Shown here piece by piece: positions 43,079-52,832 of a DNA stretch of 64,000 nt. The position numbers were made by a program, and so were the translations under genes. The stretch's first letter is position 1. Every line of letters starts with the position of its first letter. Below the pieces are notes generated by a model. It was not told the DNA's origin, searched no databases, and saw nothing but the letters and a program-made list of their open reading frames with translations. This stretch comes from Pseudohongiella sp. (GTDB lineage Bacteria; Pseudomonadota; Gammaproteobacteria; Pseudomonadales; Pseudohongiellaceae), in the NCBI GenBank assembly GCA_030651695.1, contig JAUSCD010000029.1, forward strand, positions 434,001 through 498,000. The letters are read 5' to 3'.

Positions 43079-44800
43079 CTAGTGACCTTGTGCATAAACC
43101 TCACTCAGCGCCTCACCCGGCTGCATAAACCAACGTAAAGATTCATGGGCATCAGACAAACTCAGGTCCTGGGCTGGGGTCTTGTACTGCATATCACACA
43201 ATTCTTGCCCAGCTTGTGCAAGCAATGCCGCCAAGTCCGGTTGAACGCACGGCGGCCGGTCATGTCCGGATTCACCTGACTCACGGGCAACAGTAAAGTC
43301 AGTTTGCAGCCAGCATAATTCAGCCATAAGATCTTCGCGGCCAGCCTGCTGATCGCGATGACGCCAGACACCGTGCGCAGCATCGTACCGGTAACACGGC
43401 AATAGCCTCCAGCCATGCTCTGCCACCAGTTCCAGCGCCCCCAGCAGATACTTGAACTCCTGATCAGATATGAAGTAGTTAAAATTCAGGCGTACCCAAC
43501 CCGGACGCAGTACGCCCACTCCGCAAGTGACGGCGTCCTCGATCTGCTTGCTGAATTCCATATCCATACCCAACAAGGTGTGAGCATAAGGGCCGGCGCA
43601 CGAACATCCTCCGCGCACCTGAATACCAAACAGATCGTTCAACAGCGACACTACAAAACCATAGTGCAGCTCCTGCCTTACGGTGCTCTTGCCAGAGCCC
43701 TGGCCGCAATAAAATCTCAGAGAGAAGATCGGCAGGCGTTCAGCATCGGCACTCCCGAGCACCTCAATATTCTTACAGGCAGTCAGTCGCAGCATGGCTT
43801 TGTGTGACAACTCGCCTTCACGCCTCTGTATCACGTCAGTACCTACCTGCTGCTGCAGTGAAAACACAAGACCGGCACGAATTGACTCAACAATAGCGGG
43901 TGTACCGCCCTCCTCTCGCCTTTCAACGTCTTTGACGTACACATGATCAAGAGGAGTGACATACGATACCGTGCCGCCACCGATCATTGCAGGCACCTGG
44001 TTGCGGAACAGATGCTCCTTTGCCACCAGAATGCCGGGCGTGCCGGGACCACCCACAAACTTGTGCGGAGACAAAAATATCGCATCCAGTGGACAATCAG
44101 CATTCATATCAATATCAACATAAGGACCCGCGGCAGCGTAGTCCCAGCAGGCCAGCGCGCCGTAGCGTTTGAGTATTGCCGTCACGGCCTGCACATCACT
44201 TTTTATTCCAGTAACATTGGAAGCAGCAGAAAAACTCCCTATCAGAAGGCACCGCGAACAGTGCTTTTCCAATGCTGTCTCCAACGCCACCACATCGATA
44301 CCGCCTCTGGCATCGAGTGGGATGACTTCGACCTCGGCAATACTTTCGCGCCATGGCAACTCATTAGAGTGATGCTCGTAAGGGCCAATGAACACAACCG
44401 GCTTTAGCGACTCCGGGACGGCATCAGCCAGGCTGCAGCGCAGGCTTAACTCGGCGGGAAGGCGCAGGTTCAGCACGTCGATCAGTTTGTTGATGGCAGC
44501 TGTTGCCCCGGAGCCACAAAAAATGACTTTGTCCTGTTTGCTGCCCTTAACTGCCCGACGAATCATCTCTCGTGCCGATTCACGCCACGCAGTGGTTCGG
44601 GCTCCCGTCAGGGTGGTTTCAGTGTGGGTGTTGGCGTAAAACGGCAAAACCTGGTCCCGAATCATGTCCTCAACAAATGCCAGGCTACGTCCGGAAGCTG
44701 TGTAGTCGGCATAAATTAAAGGCTTGTCACCAAATGGGGTCCTAATTGGCTGGTATTGGCCTATGACGTTGTCGCGGATTTTTTGTATCAGAGCACTCAT
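43079..44800 (-). CDS. Class V PLP-dependent aminotransferase/desulfurase-like protein
   Basis: 573 residues, longer than the roughly 400 of SufS/IscS/CsdA. The PLP Lys lies in FLSPHKFVGGPGTPG, preceded by CWDYAAAGPYVDI (the Asp that contacts the pyridine nitrogen) and ANTHTETTLTGARTT near the N-terminus. A Cys pair RGGCSCAGPYAH stands where desulfurases carry the catalytic Cys. About 100 extra residues form the C-terminus without a recognised domain. It could be a cysteine desulfurase, a selenocysteine lyase or an amino-acid lyase. Divergent from an Lrp-type regulator, a common arrangement when the enzyme degrades an amino acid sensed by that regulator. Confidence 0.82.
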   Translation of the reverse strand: MSALIQKIRDNVIGQYQPIRTPFGDKPLIYADYTASGRSLAFVEDMIRDQVLPFYANTHTETTLTGARTTAWRESAREMIRRAVKGSKQDKVIFCGSGATAAINKLIDVLNLRLPAELSLRCSLADAVPESLKPVVFIGPYEHHSNELPWRESIAEVEVIPLDARGGIDVVALETALEKHCSRCLLIGSFSAASNVTGIKSDVQAVTAILKRYGALACWDYAAAGPYVDIDMNADCPLDAIFLSPHKFVGGPGTPGILVAKEHLFRNQVPAMIGGGTVSYVTPLDHVYVKDVERREEGGTPAIVESIRAGLVFSLQQQVGTDVIQRREGELSHKAMLRLTACKNIEVLGSADAERLPIFSLRFYCGQGSGKSTVRQELHYGFVVSLLNDLFGIQVRGGCSCAGPYAHTLLGMDMEFSKQIEDAVTCGVGVLRPGWVRLNFNYFISDQEFKYLLGALELVAEHGWRLLPCYRYDAAHGVWRHRDQQAGREDLMAELCWLQTDFTVARESGESGHDRPPCVQPDLAALLAQAGQELCDMQYKTPAQDLSLSDAHESLRWFMQPGEALSEVYAQGH

Positions 44801-44938
44801 GTTGAATTAGCCTGGTTCGGTCAGAAAGGTCGATAGCTCAGTAGTGTAGTGCAGAGCCGGTGAAACATTGTTCCCTTTTGCGACACTGAAAGCCATTTAT
44901 ACGGATACTTGTTCCTTGATTACCTGTAATTACGGTAC

Positions 44939-44971
44939 ATTATTCCGACATTGCAAATTTTTAGGAATAAT
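44939..44971 (+). promoter_or_regulatory. Inverted repeat enclosing the Lrp-like gene ribosome site
   Basis: ATTATTCC (44939-44946) and GGAATAAT (44964-44971) are perfect inverted repeats; the right arm contains the AGGA ribosome-binding site of the gene starting at 44975. It may be an operator for auto-regulation or an RNA hairpin that hides the ribosome site. Confidence 0.4.
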
Positions 44972-44974
44972 CAC

Positions 44975-45421
44975 GTGGACTCACAGGACAAAAAACTGCT
45001 TGGACTCATGCAATCAGACGCCAGCCTGTCTGTTGCCGAATTGGCTGATCGCACCGGCATGTCAAAATCAGCTTGCTGGCGACGTATACAAAAATTCGAG
45101 GACACTGGGGTCATCCGCCAGCGAGTCACTCTGCTTGATCCTGCCAAACTCGGTTTGGGGCTGACTGTATTTGTGACAATACGTACCAACCAGCACAACG
45201 CAGCCTGGGCAGAAAAATTCAAAGCCGTGGTTCAGGGTGTTGAAGGCGTGCTTGAGGTCTATCGACTTGGCGGCCAGATAGACTATCTGCTGAAAGCTGT
45301 CGTCGCTGACATGCCCGGTTACGATCGCCTTTATCAGAATCTGATTGAGGCCGATCTGTTCGATGTGACTGCCAGTTTTGTGATGGAAGAGATCAAAATG
45401 ACAAGTGCGCTGCCGCTTTGA
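44975..45421 (+). CDS. Lrp/AsnC-family transcription regulator
   Basis: About 148 residues. An N-terminal helix-turn-helix (LLGLMQSDASLSVAELADRTGMSKSACWRRIQKFEDTGVI) is followed by a C-terminal RAM ligand-binding domain (GVEGVLEVYRLGGQIDYLLKAVVADMPGYDRLYQNLI). Such proteins form octamers or dimers of dimers and respond to amino acids. The start is GTG 44975, which has AGGA 9 bases upstream; a TTG 8 codons earlier lacks such a site. Divergent from the class V PLP enzyme gene across 174 bp, the likely target. Confidence 0.92.
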   Translation: MDSQDKKLLGLMQSDASLSVAELADRTGMSKSACWRRIQKFEDTGVIRQRVTLLDPAKLGLGLTVFVTIRTNQHNAAWAEKFKAVVQGVEGVLEVYRLGGQIDYLLKAVVADMPGYDRLYQNLIEADLFDVTASFVMEEIKMTSALPL

Positions 45422-45527
45422 CAGTCTGTTGTTCGGTATATTTGCCTGAACCGGGAATAAACCGGCGATGCAAGCGTTAGTCATTGGAGACCCCCTAAAA
45501 ACAACGTGGTAGCAAGAGGGCAAAGGT

Positions 45528-45968
45528 ATGACTAAGGCACAGGCAGAAAAAATAAAAAGTATGAGCTTCAGGCTGACAGCTATCGGGGTTCAGCTGAAAA
45601 CCGGTAGGGACGAAATCATGGTGTGCGGCCCTCTGGAAGTTGTATCCCGCATTCGTATCAATATGCCGTCTGCCTTGCCTCAAAGCTGGATGACGCTGGC
45701 GTTTACTGACTCCTGCGACAGGCAAAAACAGATACTGATACAGGACAACGCGCTGGATGATGCGCACTACTGGGCGCTACTGGGAGATCTGTATCAGGAG
45801 AACTTCCACATCACCCGGGGATTTGAGGAAGTTGTCCGCGATTACCTGCTGCATACTCTGGCACAGACACACGAATTTGAGCTAAGACACACAGTACCGG
45901 TGCATTCGGTGCTTCTCAGTAACAACACTCCGGGCAGGCCAAGTTTGTATGAGTCTTACCTGTCCTGA
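45528..45968 (+). CDS. Hypothetical cytoplasmic protein
   Basis: 146 residues, no signal peptide or membrane helix. Starts MTKAQAEKIKSMSFRLTAIG, contains MVCGPLEVVSRIRINMP and ends SLYESYLS; mixed alpha/beta composition. I do not recognise a family. AAAGGT precedes the ATG. It follows the Lrp-like gene by 106 bases on the same strand and may be co-transcribed. It converges on the prpF gene. Confidence 0.55.
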   Translation: MTKAQAEKIKSMSFRLTAIGVQLKTGRDEIMVCGPLEVVSRIRINMPSALPQSWMTLAFTDSCDRQKQILIQDNALDDAHYWALLGDLYQENFHITRGFEEVVRDYLLHTLAQTHEFELRHTVPVHSVLLSNNTPGRPSLYESYLS

Positions 45969-46003
45969 GTTCAACACGCTGCCTGGCGTGATATTGTCTG
46001 AAC

Positions 46004-47200
46004 TCAGCAGGACGGCACTCTTACCCAGCCTTCCATCAGTATGCGTGAACTGCGGCTCATAATTGCTTTCCTGACCTGCCATTCGCCGTCTTTTTGCGTC
46101 GCCTCAGCACCCACACGAAGTGTTCCGGACGGGTGGCCAAATCTGACTGCAGTGCGGTTGCCGCCGCCAGCTGCAAGATTTACCAGGGTGCCAGGAATCG
46201 CCGCCGCGGTGCCGATCGCAACAGCCGCAGTGCCCATCATGGCATGGTGCAGCTTGCCCATAGACATCGCTCTGACCAACAAATCTATATCCGCTGCGTT
46301 CACCCGTTTCCCGCTTGATGACACGTAGTCCTTCGGGGGCGCAACAAATGCGATTTTGGGTGTGTGTTGTCGACCAGCCGCTTCACTGATATCCCCAACA
46401 AGACCCATTTTTACTGCGCCGTACATGCGAATGGTTTCGAACATGGCAAGAGCATTGATATCGTTGTTGATTGCATCCTGCAATTCTGTTCCCGTGTACG
46501 CAATATCTGCAGCATTAACAAAAATCGTCGGAATCCCTGCATTAATCAGCGTTGCTTTGAATGAACCAACACCCGGTACTTCAAGATCATCTACCAGATT
46601 GCCTGTCGGAAACATTGAACCGCCGGCATCGCCCTCATCTGCCGGATCAATAAATTCAAGCAGCACTTCAGCCGCCGGGAAAGTCACTCCATCAAGTTCA
46701 AAATCCCCGGTCTCCTGAACTTCCCCGTTGGTTATTGGCACATGCGCAATGATGGTTTTTTTGATGTTCGCCTGCCAGATCCGTACTGTGCAAACACCGT
46801 TTCGCGGAACTCTTTCCGCATCCAGCAACCCCTTGCTGACAGCAAACCCGCCAACCGCAGAAGAAAGATTGCCGCAGTTGCCGCTCCAGTCGACAAAAGC
46901 TTTGTCAATGGAGACCTGGCCGAAAAGGTAGTCGACATCATGATCAGCCTTTGAGCTTTTGGAAATGATCACAGTCTTGCTGGTACTGGACGTCGCTCCG
47001 CCCATGCCATCAATGTGTTTACCATAGGGGTCAGGACTGCCAATCACCCGCAGCAACAGATTGTCGCGGGCAGCACCGGGTACCTGCGCCGGCTCAGGCA
47101 ACTCGCCAAGCAGGAAAAAAACGCCTTTGCTGGTGCCGCCGCGGATGTAAGTGGCAGGTATTCTTATTTGTCGCGGGAAATTTGTAGCATGCTGGCTCAT
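46004..47200 (-). CDS. prpF: 2-methylaconitate cis-trans isomerase
   Basis: 398 residues of the PrpF family (diaminopimelate-epimerase fold). Motifs: RIPATYIRGGTSKGVFF at the start, GMGGATSSTSKTVII, DYLFGQVSIDKAFVDWSGNCGNLSSAVGGFA, PTIFVNAADI and RFGHPSGTLRVGAEA. It isomerises the trans-2-methylaconitate made by AcnD so that a normal aconitase can rehydrate it in the methylcitrate cycle. Cytoplasmic. The start overlaps the acnD stop by 4 bases. Last gene of the prp operon. Confidence 0.95.
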   Translation of the reverse strand: MSQHATNFPRQIRIPATYIRGGTSKGVFFLLGELPEPAQVPGAARDNLLLRVIGSPDPYGKHIDGMGGATSSTSKTVIISKSSKADHDVDYLFGQVSIDKAFVDWSGNCGNLSSAVGGFAVSKGLLDAERVPRNGVCTVRIWQANIKKTIIAHVPITNGEVQETGDFELDGVTFPAAEVLLEFIDPADEGDAGGSMFPTGNLVDDLEVPGVGSFKATLINAGIPTIFVNAADIAYTGTELQDAINNDINALAMFETIRMYGAVKMGLVGDISEAAGRQHTPKIAFVAPPKDYVSSSGKRVNAADIDLLVRAMSMGKLHHAMMGTAAVAIGTAAAIPGTLVNLAAGGGNRTAVRFGHPSGTLRVGAEATQKDGEWQVRKAIMSRSSRILMEGWVRVPSC

Positions 47201-49809
47201 GCTGACACCCCCACTGTTGATTCAAGAAAATCCTGAGCAAACCGTTGTAAAACGCCGCCGGCCTCGTAAATGGAAAGCTCTTCATCGCTGTCCAGTCTGC
47301 ACCTAACCGGCACACTGACTGATTCACCACTTCTGCGGTGAATAATCAGAGTCAGATCAGTGCGGGGTTTACGATCACCTATAACGTCAAAGGTTTCTGT
47401 GCCGTCAATTGCTAATGTTTTGCGCGTGGTGCCAGCTTTAAACTCCAGCGGCAGCACACCCATACCAATCAGATTTGTACGGTGAATACGCTCAAATCCT
47501 TCCGCAACGATCGCCTCAACGCCAGCCAGACGCACACCTTTCGCCGCCCAGTCGCGTGACGAACCCTGACCATAGTCAGCGCCGGCAATAATGATCAAAG
47601 GTTGTTTACGCTCCATGTAGGTTTCAATCGCTTCCCACATGCGCGTTACCCGCCCTTCCGGTTCAATACGGGCCAATGAACCTTGTTTGACTTTGCCATC
47701 AACCACAACCATTTCATTGATCAGTTTCGGGTTAGCAAAAGTCGCACGTTGTGTGGTCAGGTGGTCGCCACGGTGTGTGGCGTAAGAATTAAAATCCTCT
47801 TCAGGCAATCCCATTCTGTGCAGATACTCACCAGCAGCGCTGTCCATCATGATGGCGTTCGATGGAGACAAATGATCGGTGGTAATATTGTCACCCAGCA
47901 CGGCAAGCGCACGCATTGCTTTCATGCTGCGTTCACCAGCCAACGCACCTTCCCAATACGGCGGACGGCGAATGTACGTGGATTGCTCGCGCCATTCATA
48001 TAACGGACTGATTGTGCTGTTTTGCTCACGATCAAGATCAAACATTGGGATGTACACCTGACGGAACTGTTCAGGTTTAACTGAAGCCTTTACAACAGCA
48101 TCAATCTCCTCATCGGTGGGCCAGATATCTTTCAATCGGATTTCGCGCCCCTCCACGACACCCAATACATCTTTCTCAATATCAAATCGAATGGTGCCCG
48201 CAATCGCGTACGCCACTACTAACGGAGGAGACGCCAGAAACGCCTGTTTGGCATAAGGATGGATACGGCCATCAAAATTGCGATTTCCTGACAACACCGC
48301 CGTGGCATAAAGATCTCTGTCAATTATTTCCTGCTGGATTTTTGTGTCCAGCGCGCCGGACATGCCATTACAGGTAGTACAGGCGAAGGCAACCACACCA
48401 AAACCCAGCTTCTCCAGCTCGGACTCCAGACCGGCTTCCTGCAAATATAATTTGACGGTTTTGGAACCCGGGGCCAGCGACGTTTTCACCCAGGGTTTAC
48501 GTGTCAGACCCAGTCGGTTTGCGTTTCGCGCGATCAAACCCGCTGCTACCACGTTTCGTGGGTTGCTGGTGTTGGTGCAACTGGTAATGGCCGCAATAAT
48601 CACAGCTCCATCAGGCATCAACCCTGCAGCCTCTTGAGCTCGCGCCTGTGTCAGATCACTTGCTATACCCTTGCTCGCAAGTTCCGTCGTTGCCACCCGC
48701 GCATGCGGATTGCTGGGGCCTGCCATGTTGCGTACAACAGATGACAGATTAAATGTAAGAACACGTTCGTATTCCGCAGTTTGCAGTCTGTCCGCCCACA
48801 GGCCCAGGTGTTTTGCGTAGGTCTCTACGAGTTTTACCTGCGCGTCTTCACGACCAGTCAGCTTCAGATAGTCTATTGTCTGCTGGTCGATAAAAAACAT
48901 CGCGGCAGTAGCGCCATACTCGGGCGCCATATTGGAAATCGTTGCGCGGTCGCCGAGTGTCAGGGCGGCTGCTCCTTCACCGTAAAACTCAAGATACGCA
49001 CCTACTACTTTGGACTGGCGCAGGAACTCTGTTAAAGCGAGCACCATGTCGGTAGCGGTAATGCCTTCCTGCAATTTGCCCGTGAGTTCAACACCAATAA
49101 TATCAGGCAGGCGCATCCAGGAGGCACGACCCAGCATGACATTCTCTGCTTCCAGGCCGCCGACTCCGATAGCAATAACACCCAGCGCATCCACATGCGG
49201 TGTGTGGCTGTCGGTGCCAACACAGGTATCAGGAAACGCCACATTGTTGTCTACGTAAATCACCGGCGACATTTTTTCAAGATTGATCTGGTGCATGATG
49301 CCGTTGCCGGGCGGAATCACGTCGACGTTTTTAAACGCCTGTTTGGTCCAGTCAATGAAATGAAAGCGATCTTCATTACGTCTGTCTTCAATGGCGCGGT
49401 TTTTTTCAAAGGCCTGTGGATCGTAACCGCCGCACTCAACGGCGAGTGAGTGATCAACAATCAATTGTACGGGGACAACCGGGTTGACTTTAGAGGGATC
49501 TCCGCCCTGCTGGGCGATAGCATCCCTCAGACCGGCTAGATCAACAAGCGCGGTCTGCCCGAGAATATCGTGACAGACAACGCGTGCTGGAAACCAGGGA
49601 AAGTCGAGGTCGCGCTTGCGTTCGATCAACTGTTTGAGAGAAGCGGTCAGATTCTCCGGGGCGCAGCGACGCACGAGATTCTCTGCCAGTACACGGGAAG
49701 TGTATGGGAGTTTTGCCCAAGCGCCGGGGGTAATGTTGTTGACTGCTTCCGGGGCGTCGAAATAGTCGAGCCGGGTGCCGGGGAGAGGTTTTCTGTGTTT
49801 GGTGTTCAT
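47197..49809 (-). CDS. acnD: Fe/S-dependent 2-methylcitrate dehydratase
   Basis: 870 residues, aconitase superfamily; dehydrates 2-methylcitrate to trans-2-methylaconitate in propionate breakdown. Iron-sulfur ligands lie in ITSCTNTSNPRN and ACTTCNGMSGALD. Other landmarks: CVGTDSHTPHVDALG, KVVGAYLEFYGEGA and the swivel domain AGADYGQGSSRDWAAKGV. ATG 49809 (MNTKHRKPLPGTRLDYF) gives the family's length; a longer open frame upstream crosses the inverted repeat and is not coding in appearance. Separated from prpC by 245 bases that hold a long hairpin. Confidence 0.96.
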   Translation of the reverse strand: MNTKHRKPLPGTRLDYFDAPEAVNNITPGAWAKLPYTSRVLAENLVRRCAPENLTASLKQLIERKRDLDFPWFPARVVCHDILGQTALVDLAGLRDAIAQQGGDPSKVNPVVPVQLIVDHSLAVECGGYDPQAFEKNRAIEDRRNEDRFHFIDWTKQAFKNVDVIPPGNGIMHQINLEKMSPVIYVDNNVAFPDTCVGTDSHTPHVDALGVIAIGVGGLEAENVMLGRASWMRLPDIIGVELTGKLQEGITATDMVLALTEFLRQSKVVGAYLEFYGEGAAALTLGDRATISNMAPEYGATAAMFFIDQQTIDYLKLTGREDAQVKLVETYAKHLGLWADRLQTAEYERVLTFNLSSVVRNMAGPSNPHARVATTELASKGIASDLTQARAQEAAGLMPDGAVIIAAITSCTNTSNPRNVVAAGLIARNANRLGLTRKPWVKTSLAPGSKTVKLYLQEAGLESELEKLGFGVVAFACTTCNGMSGALDTKIQQEIIDRDLYATAVLSGNRNFDGRIHPYAKQAFLASPPLVVAYAIAGTIRFDIEKDVLGVVEGREIRLKDIWPTDEEIDAVVKASVKPEQFRQVYIPMFDLDREQNSTISPLYEWREQSTYIRRPPYWEGALAGERSMKAMRALAVLGDNITTDHLSPSNAIMMDSAAGEYLHRMGLPEEDFNSYATHRGDHLTTQRATFANPKLINEMVVVDGKVKQGSLARIEPEGRVTRMWEAIETYMERKQPLIIIAGADYGQGSSRDWAAKGVRLAGVEAIVAEGFERIHRTNLIGMGVLPLEFKAGTTRKTLAIDGTETFDVIGDRKPRTDLTLIIHRRSGESVSVPVRCRLDSDEELSIYEAGGVLQRFAQDFLESTVGVSA

Positions 49810-49863
49810 AGTTTTGCGCCTTGGGGGTTTCACAGTTCTGGGTGGCAACGCGTAGTTTGAGCC

Positions 49864-50025
49864 GGGGAAAACTGCGGTAGGCAGTGAGAGGCTGGTTGGC
49901 AGGAGGGATATTGCGGACACGCTGTGAACCCATCACTGGGCGCTCGGCGACGCCCGTCCGGGGCGTCGCCGGTCCGCAACATCCTCCTGCCAACCCGCAT
50001 TGACTGCCGGTGCCACATTTTCGCC
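49864..50025. repeat. Long imperfect inverted repeat inside the prp operon
   Basis: Best-matched arms: 49894-49918 and 49972-49995 (GGTTGGCAGGAGG...TTGCGGAC and complement, with small differences); weaker complementarity extends to 49864 and 50025. The centre holds a perfect 10-bp hairpin CGGCGACGCC/GGCGTCGCCG (49945-49971). It lies between prpC and acnD. It may be a mobile intergenic repeat, or an element that tunes expression of the distal genes. Confidence 0.7.
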
Positions 50026-50054
50026 TTATCCTTGAATACTGCGCGACGCTCCGC

Positions 50055-51182
50055 TTACCGCTGGTTGATTGGTCTGACCTTTCTGGGTTCGGGGCCGGTG
50101 TATTCTGCGCTGGGACGAATGATGCGGTTGTCAGCGCGCTGCTCCATGACGTGGGCGGCCCAGCCGGTCAGGCGGCTCATCACAAAAATGGGAGTAAACA
50201 GTTTTGTTGGAATGTTCATGAAGTGGTAAGCCGAAGCGTGGAAGAAGTCGGCGTTGCAGAACAGTTTTTTCTCGCGCCACATGACTTCTTCACAACGTAC
50301 TGATACTGGATAAAGAACGTTGTCGCCAACGTCGGCAGCGAGTTTTTCGGCCCAGGATTTGATGATGGCGTTACGCGGATCGGACTCTTTGTAAATGGCG
50401 TGGCCGAAACCCATGATTTTTTCTTTACGTGCGAGCATGCCCATCATTTCCTGTTCGGCGTGTTCGGCGCTGGTGAATTTTTCAATCATCTCCATGGCGG
50501 CTTCATTGGCACCTCCGTGTAGCGGACCACGTAATGAGCCTATGGCGCCGGTAATACAGCTGTGCATATCAGACAGTGTTGATGCGCAGACTCGTGCGGT
50601 AAAGGTTGATGCGTTAAATTCGTGCTCTGCATACAGAATAAGCGAGACATTCATCACCTGTTCGTGCAGGGCGTTGGGTTTTTCGCCACGCAGCATGTGC
50701 AGGAAATGTGCACCGATGGATTCATCATCAGTCAGTTCGTTGATACGCACGCCATCGTGTGAGAAGCGGTACCAGTAGCAGATGATTGACGGGAATATCG
50801 CCAGCAATCGGTCGGCTGCGGCCTGCTGCTGATCAAAACTGGTTTCGGTTTCCAGATTGCCCAGCATGGAGCAACCGGTACGCATCACATCCATAGGGTG
50901 TGCTTCTTTCGGAATGCGCTCCAGTACTTCTTTTAATGCTTTGGGTAAACCACGCAGCGATTTGAGTTTTGATTTGTAGGTTTTCAGCTCTGCAGCGTTT
51001 GGCAGATGCCCTTTTAAAATCAGATGAGCAACTTCTTCAAAATGGCAGTTCTCTGCCAGATCCTGCAGGTCGTAACCGCGATAGGTCAATCCGGAACCGG
51101 ACACACCCACGGTCGAAAGTGCTGTTTTGCCGGCGATCTGTCCGCGCAGGCCTGCGCCACTGAGTACTTTTGCTTCTGCCAT
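50055..51182 (-). CDS. prpC: 2-methylcitrate synthase
   Basis: 376 residues of the citrate synthase family; condenses propionyl-CoA with oxaloacetate. Start MAEAKVLSGAGLRGQIAG is typical of PrpC. Catalytic His residues fall in GPLHGGANEAAMEMI and GFGHAIYKESDPRN, with the catalytic Asp in the C-terminal VDF/NADFFHASAYHFM region. ATG 51182 follows AGGAG; an earlier in-frame start is unlikely. 16 bases separate it from prpB. Confidence 0.96.
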   Translation of the reverse strand: MAEAKVLSGAGLRGQIAGKTALSTVGVSGSGLTYRGYDLQDLAENCHFEEVAHLILKGHLPNAAELKTYKSKLKSLRGLPKALKEVLERIPKEAHPMDVMRTGCSMLGNLETETSFDQQQAAADRLLAIFPSIICYWYRFSHDGVRINELTDDESIGAHFLHMLRGEKPNALHEQVMNVSLILYAEHEFNASTFTARVCASTLSDMHSCITGAIGSLRGPLHGGANEAAMEMIEKFTSAEHAEQEMMGMLARKEKIMGFGHAIYKESDPRNAIIKSWAEKLAADVGDNVLYPVSVRCEEVMWREKKLFCNADFFHASAYHFMNIPTKLFTPIFVMSRLTGWAAHVMEQRADNRIIRPSAEYTGPEPRKVRPINQR

Positions 51183-51198
51183 GTTGTCTCTCCTGATG

Positions 51199-52083
51199 TT
51201 ATTTTTTCTGCTGCGCAAACAAAGAATCCAGATGTTCTTCGTAACGATGATAGTCAATGCGATCGTACAACTCAGCCCGCGTCTGCATGGTGTCGATCAC
51301 ATTCTTCTGTGTGCCATCGCGTCGGATGGCGTTATAGACATTCTCTGCGGCTCTGTTCATTGCGCGGAACGCAGACAACGGATACAGCGCCAGCGAAATA
51401 TTTACCGACGCCAACTCTTCTGTAGTGTAGAGCGGTGTCGAGCCAAACTCTGTAATATTAGCGAGTACCGGGACTTTAAGGCGATCCGTAAATATTTTGT
51501 ACATATCAAGTTCAGTGATGGCTTCAGGAAAAATCATATCAGCACCCGCTTCGATACAGGCTGCTGCACGGTCAAGTGCAGCATTCAGGCCTTCCACAGC
51601 CAGTGCGTCAGTGCGCGCCATAATCACAAAACTGGCGTCAGTACGTGCATCCACAGCTGCTTTTATGCGATCAATCATTTCCTGCTGTGTCACAATTTCC
51701 TTGTTCGGACGGTGGCCGCAACGTTTGGCGCCTACCTGATCTTCGATGTGCATCGCAGCTGCGCCAAACTTGATCATCGACTTCACAGTGCGCGCCACAT
51801 TAAATGCACTGGCGCCAAATCCGGTATCAACATCAACAAGTAGTGGCAGGTCACACACGTCTGTAATTCGCCTGACGTCAATCAAGACATCATCAAGACC
51901 GGTTATGCCCAGATCGGGCAAACCCAGAGATCCGGCAGCCACGCCCCCGCCGGACAGATAGATGGCTTTAAATCCGGCACGTTTGGCCAGCAGTGCATGG
52001 TTAGCATTAATAGCACCGATGACCTGCAATGGATGTTCTTCAGCAACGGCATCACGGAAACGTTGACCTGGTGTATTAATCAT
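51199..52083 (-). CDS. prpB: 2-methylisocitrate lyase
   Basis: 294 residues; cleaves 2-methylisocitrate to pyruvate and succinate. Aligns throughout with E. coli Prp[72 protein letters not shown] (active-site Cys) and [19 protein letters not shown] 52083 with AGGAG is chosen. The first codons overlap the end of the gntR-type gene by 8 bases, tying regulator and enzyme expression together. Confidence 0.97.
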   Translation of the reverse strand: MINTPGQRFRDAVAEEHPLQVIGAINANHALLAKRAGFKAIYLSGGGVAAGSLGLPDLGITGLDDVLIDVRRITDVCDLPLLVDVDTGFGASAFNVARTVKSMIKFGAAAMHIEDQVGAKRCGHRPNKEIVTQQEMIDRIKAAVDARTDASFVIMARTDALAVEGLNAALDRAAACIEAGADMIFPEAITELDMYKIFTDRLKVPVLANITEFGSTPLYTTEELASVNISLALYPLSAFRAMNRAAENVYNAIRRDGTQKNVIDTMQTRAELYDRIDYHRYEEHLDSLFAQQKK

Positions 52084-52822
52084 TCTGCGTTTTCTCCTGC
52101 ATAAGTTGTTCAATATTTCGACGCGATGCGCTGATATGCCGACGCATCAGCATCTCGGCCAGCTCTGCATCACGATCCGCAATGGCCTGAATAATCCGGT
52201 GGTGCTCGGCGAATGCCTGTTGCGGCCGTTTCGGAGTAGCCGAGTATCGGTAACGATACATTCTTAGCAAATGATAAAGATCACCACACAACATATTGCT
52301 GAGCGTACGATTCTTGCTGCCTTGAATAATCAGATAATGAATATCCAGATCACCTTCCTGTTGATAATACGACTCGTTAGCTTGCAGGCCGCTATGCTGC
52401 TCGTGCATGGCCAGCACTTCACGCAGGCCGGCGATCTCGGATTCGGTCATATTTTGGGCTGCCAGGCGACAAGCCATACCCTCCAGCGCTTCCCGCACAT
52501 GATAAAGCTCAATCAACTCCTCATAACTCAGTGAAGCGACTCTCACCCCTGCGTGCGGAATACGTACCACCAGTCTGCGCCCTTCGAGGCGTCGGATAGC
52601 TTCACGCAAGGGACCTCGACTGATGCCAAATGTGCTGCTCAGGTACTGCTCGCTGATACGGGCGCCCGGCGCTATCTGACCTTTGACGATGGCGTTCTGT
52701 ATGCGCTCGAAGGCGCCATCGGACAAGGTTTGCCCGGTATTTCTTGGCTCGGAAATGGTCAATTGTAGATGATCTCGAGTTTTAGCTATCTTAAACCAAT
52801 GAATTACCGCGCCATGATCCAC
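52076..52822 (-). CDS. GntR-family (FCD) regulator of methylcitrate operon
   Basis: About 248 residues. An N-terminal winged helix ([50 protein letters not shown]) is followed by an all-helical FCD ligand domain with metal/ligand residues ([27 protein letters not shown]). It heads the operon prpB-prpC-acnD-prpF. A perfect palindrome with TTGT/ACAA core lies 11 bases upstream, a probable self-regulation site. The start seems to be GTG 52822; no better ATG is in frame, so the exact N-terminus is uncertain. Many gammaproteobacteria use this GntR type in place of the sigma-54 activator PrpR. Ligand probably 2-methylcitrate or a relative (inference). Confidence 0.9.
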   Translation of the reverse strand: MDHGAVIHWFKIAKTRDHLQLTISEPRNTGQTLSDGAFERIQNAIVKGQIAPGARISEQYLSSTFGISRGPLREAIRRLEGRRLVVRIPHAGVRVASLSYEELIELYHVREALEGMACRLAAQNMTESEIAGLREVLAMHEQHSGLQANESYYQQEGDLDIHYLIIQGSKNRTLSNMLCGDLYHLLRMYRYRYSATPKRPQQAFAEHHRIIQAIADRDAELAEMLMRRHISASRRNIEQLMQEKTQND

Positions 52823-52832
52823 CTCTTACCAA

